Assembly: GCF_037975245.1 (NCBI RefSeq)
Contig: NC_092574.1
Location: 20,655,213-20,719,212 of the forward strand
Source: Apostichopus japonicus
Taxonomy: Eukaryota; Echinodermata; Holothuroidea; Aspidochirotida; Stichopodidae
DNA length: 64,000 bases
Direction of reading: 5' to 3'
Shown piece after piece: positions 62,601 to 64,000 of the stretch; within the stretch, counting starts at the first letter, position 1, and each line of letters begins with the position of its first letter. Position numbers and translations under genes: made by a program. The notes beneath the pieces are model-generated. The model saw only the letters and a list, made by a program, of their open reading frames with translations. It was not told the DNA's origin and searched no databases.

Positions 62601-64000
62601 ACACACAGAATTCTTCTGTGAAGTGCTGCATAGATCTAAAGATCTGCTATAGTTATTTCAATTTTCAACGAGAATTTTAACTTAGAAAGCATCCTCAGGT
62701 TATGCACAAGCTGCAGTAGCATACGATAGACTGAGAGGGTTGGCCTGATGATAGGCTCATTGCATTGGTCGTAAATTTCATGGACAACCTTGTCTAAAGG
62801 CTACGTACCACATCTGAGAGAGAGGTTAATCTATTAAACTAGTACTTCAAAAGTCTTGACACAAATTTGAATATGAATGGTGAAAGGATGAAAATATAAT
62901 TTATTTTGCTATTCTCACCCTGCAATGAAGCCACAACCCTTGGTCTTTGAATAGCATTAGTTGTTCCATCCCCTAACTGACCCTCATCATTGTCACCCCA
63001 GGCATAGACTTCACCTGAAAGTAAAAAAATAAAGAAATTAAAACTTAAAAGAGAGCAAAACATGAATTTGGTGTAAATTCCTGAGCTAGTTATTAGTTCA
63101 GCATATACTTCAAGCCTTAGCATTCCTTTATAAAGATCACCTCCTTATGTTATAGGACTGCTACTACTCACCTTTACTTGTACAAGCCACACAGTGTAAT
63201 GATCCTGTGGCTACACAGATCACCTTCTTATCTTGCAGAGCCGCTACTTTCCTTGGCCTTCTCACATGGTCATCTGATCCGTGACCTAATCTGTGGTAGT
63301 CACCTTTACCCCTGATGCAAAATACGGAGGATCATGTTAAATGGATTAGAAAGGTATCATGAAAATATTGTTTTCACAGACAGACACACAGACTTTGATC
63401 CAAAATGATATCCTTTATTTTAATCTTTTAATAATTAAATCAGGATGAATGTCAGTTAGTCTTAACATGCCTCATTAATATTAATGTGTCACTTAATTAG
63501 ATCCTTCTGAAAGCTCCAGTGGCAGTCTATGTTGACTCATAGATATTGATGGGCCACTTTGATCCTATTAAAAGGGTTTTTTGATCCTCGTAAAATGTCT
63601 ATAACCTCTCAATGTCTGTAATGTCTCATTAATATAGATGTGCCACTTTGATCCTCTTGATTGGATCATCTCCAGTGGCAGTCTTAGAATGTCTGACAAA
63701 AATTGATGCGTCACTTTCGATTCTATAAATAGGAATTTCTGCCATTAAATCCTATAGTTTCAGAAATAGGTATACATAAATGAAACTTAATCCCAAATGA
63801 AAGTCTATGATCTCCTATTAAAACAGCTGTGTTACTTTGACCTTTTAAGTTTAATCATCTCAAGCCTGTTGTTTCCACTAGACATGAATTAAAACAGATC
63901 GTGAGTTGAACACCTACCACGTGTACACATGACCAGACTTGGTTAACGCGATAGAAAACTGTGACCCGCATTCCACCTTAATGACACCATTGTTGGCCAG
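53634..64000 (-). CDS. HERC2: HERC2 E3 ubiquitin ligase, C-terminal 640 residues (5' part outside window)
   Basis: Eleven coding exons, all in phase: 63918-64000 (continues right), 63172-63311, 62919-63014, 62086-62381, 60946-61171, 59643-59837, 58637-58771, 58142-58304, 56732-56837, 55338-55550, 53634-53903. The first exons carry RCC1-like blades of the third RLD ([20 protein letters not shown], then [20 protein letters not shown]), then the linker ([17 protein letters not shown]) and the whole HECT domain. The catalytic cysteine is in [15 protein letters not shown] in the last exon. The acidic tail after ARIALTGE is family-typical but differs in sequence at the very end. HERC2 (about 4800 residues in vertebrates) transfers ubiquitin in the DNA-damage response with RNF8 and in centrosome and iron-related turnover. 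Gene order and the stop show this is the 3' end. Minisatellites crowd several of its introns. Confidence 0.96.
54947..54990 (-). pseudogene. decayed duplicate of a HERC2 exon 3' end
   Basis: TTACCAGTAGTCCAAATTCT, then CTTCCTCTGAAGTCTGAGAT, closely resembles 55333-55374 (TTACCTGTAGTACAAAATCT, then CTTCCTCTAAAGTCTGCGAT), the last coding bases and donor of exon 55338-55550. It has no upstream exon body or acceptor. Confidence 0.65.
54988..55330. repeat. 96-bp class tandem repeat, left cluster in HERC2 last intron
   Basis: Three partial copies of a unit with GATTCCAATGCTAATACCAC, CATACTGTCCCCTC, GTGTTTCAAAGCACTCGTAC and GACAGTATGAACAGTTCCT, near 54999, 55089 and 55254. The last copy stops a few bases before the donor of exon 55338-55550. 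Confidence 0.85.
55717..56095. repeat. 96-bp class tandem repeat, right cluster in HERC2 intron
   Basis: Four copies in a row of the unit seen at 54988-55330, separated by CTAACCTATCTTTATCTGAT. It lies in the neighbouring intron, so the exon 55338-55550 is enclosed by the two clusters. Confidence 0.88.
56905..57060 (+). repeat. dispersed repeat family A copy in HERC2 intron
   Basis: GATCGCCATCCTGGGGGAGG, GGTTTAAGGGAGGGGGTGTC, CCCCTCCCCTTTAGAAATTT, then TTAGATGCAAAATGGTGG. This is the clearest copy of the family in the window. Further A/T-rich tail to about 57350. Confidence 0.65.
57630..57730 (-). repeat. dispersed repeat family A, partial inverted copy
   Basis: TTTGCATCTAAGCACCCAGG, then CCATTTTACCAAAAATATT and AGACCCCTCCCATGGACG: the inverted tail and core of the copy at 56905-57060, about 0.6 kb away. 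Confidence 0.45.
59842..60096. repeat. minisatellite abutting a HERC2 splice acceptor
   Basis: Eight units of 36, 27 or 24 bases starting GAGACGAAACAAC or GATACGAAACAAC and built from ATCAACAAG steps (36+36+27+36+24+36+24+36). On the HERC2 strand the array ends three bases before the AG of the exon 59643-59837 acceptor, so its TTGTTTCGTC units form the pyrimidine tract. All units are multiples of three, hence the long open frames through it. Confidence 0.92.

Overview
The window is nuclear DNA of an animal. Its genes are split by GT-AG introns, it is AT-rich, and it carries many short dispersed repeats, poly-C/poly-G runs, tRNA-derived SINEs, hAT-type elements and decayed LINEs. The Ty3/gypsy-type retrotransposon with integrase ahead of reverse transcriptase belongs to a group known from deuterostomes. 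Together with the repeat style this suggests a marine invertebrate deuterostome, perhaps an echinoderm. The species cannot be named from sequence alone.

Layout, left to right. (1) 1-1050, minus: a frameshifted copy of an SLC35G-like transporter. (2) 1.1-4.8 kb: dispersed repeats and a fold-back element. (3) 4855-11193, minus: a nearly intact LTR retrotransposon with one 1493-residue Gag-Pro-IN-RT-RH reading frame and 193-bp terminal repeats. (4) 11.2-18 kb: intergenic DNA with a tRNA-like unit, a 937-bp TIR element with a 21-bp satellite core, and a dead LINE. (5) 18099-19109, minus: an intact single-exon SLC35G-like transporter, the paralogue of (1), then a 0.4-kb CAT/CGT microsatellite. (6) 21820-25658, plus: NXT1/NXT2 (four exons). 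(7) 25.7-29.8 kb: minisatellite, a 0.53-kb tandem duplication, and a LINE 3' end. (8) 29817-42621, minus: the complete RRM1 gene, 18 coding exons, 796 aa. (9) 42622-43770: a probable bidirectional promoter with an E2F-type site and CCAAT boxes. (10) 43771-48269, plus: a FANCF-like gene, clear at both ends with the middle unresolved. (11) 48.3-53.6 kb: no gene seen. (12) 53634-64000, minus: the last 11 coding exons of HERC2 (end of the third RCC1-like domain through the HECT domain and stop), running off the right edge.

RRM1 (dNTP supply), FANCF (crosslink repair) and HERC2 (ubiquitin ligase in the damage response) all serve genome maintenance. RRM1 and FANCF are head to head across 1.15 kb, so shared S-phase control is plausible. 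FANCF and HERC2 are convergent. Exon boundaries were placed by hand from splice dinucleotides, reading-frame phase and remembered vertebrate protein families. For NXT1, RRM1 and HERC2 every junction keeps frame.
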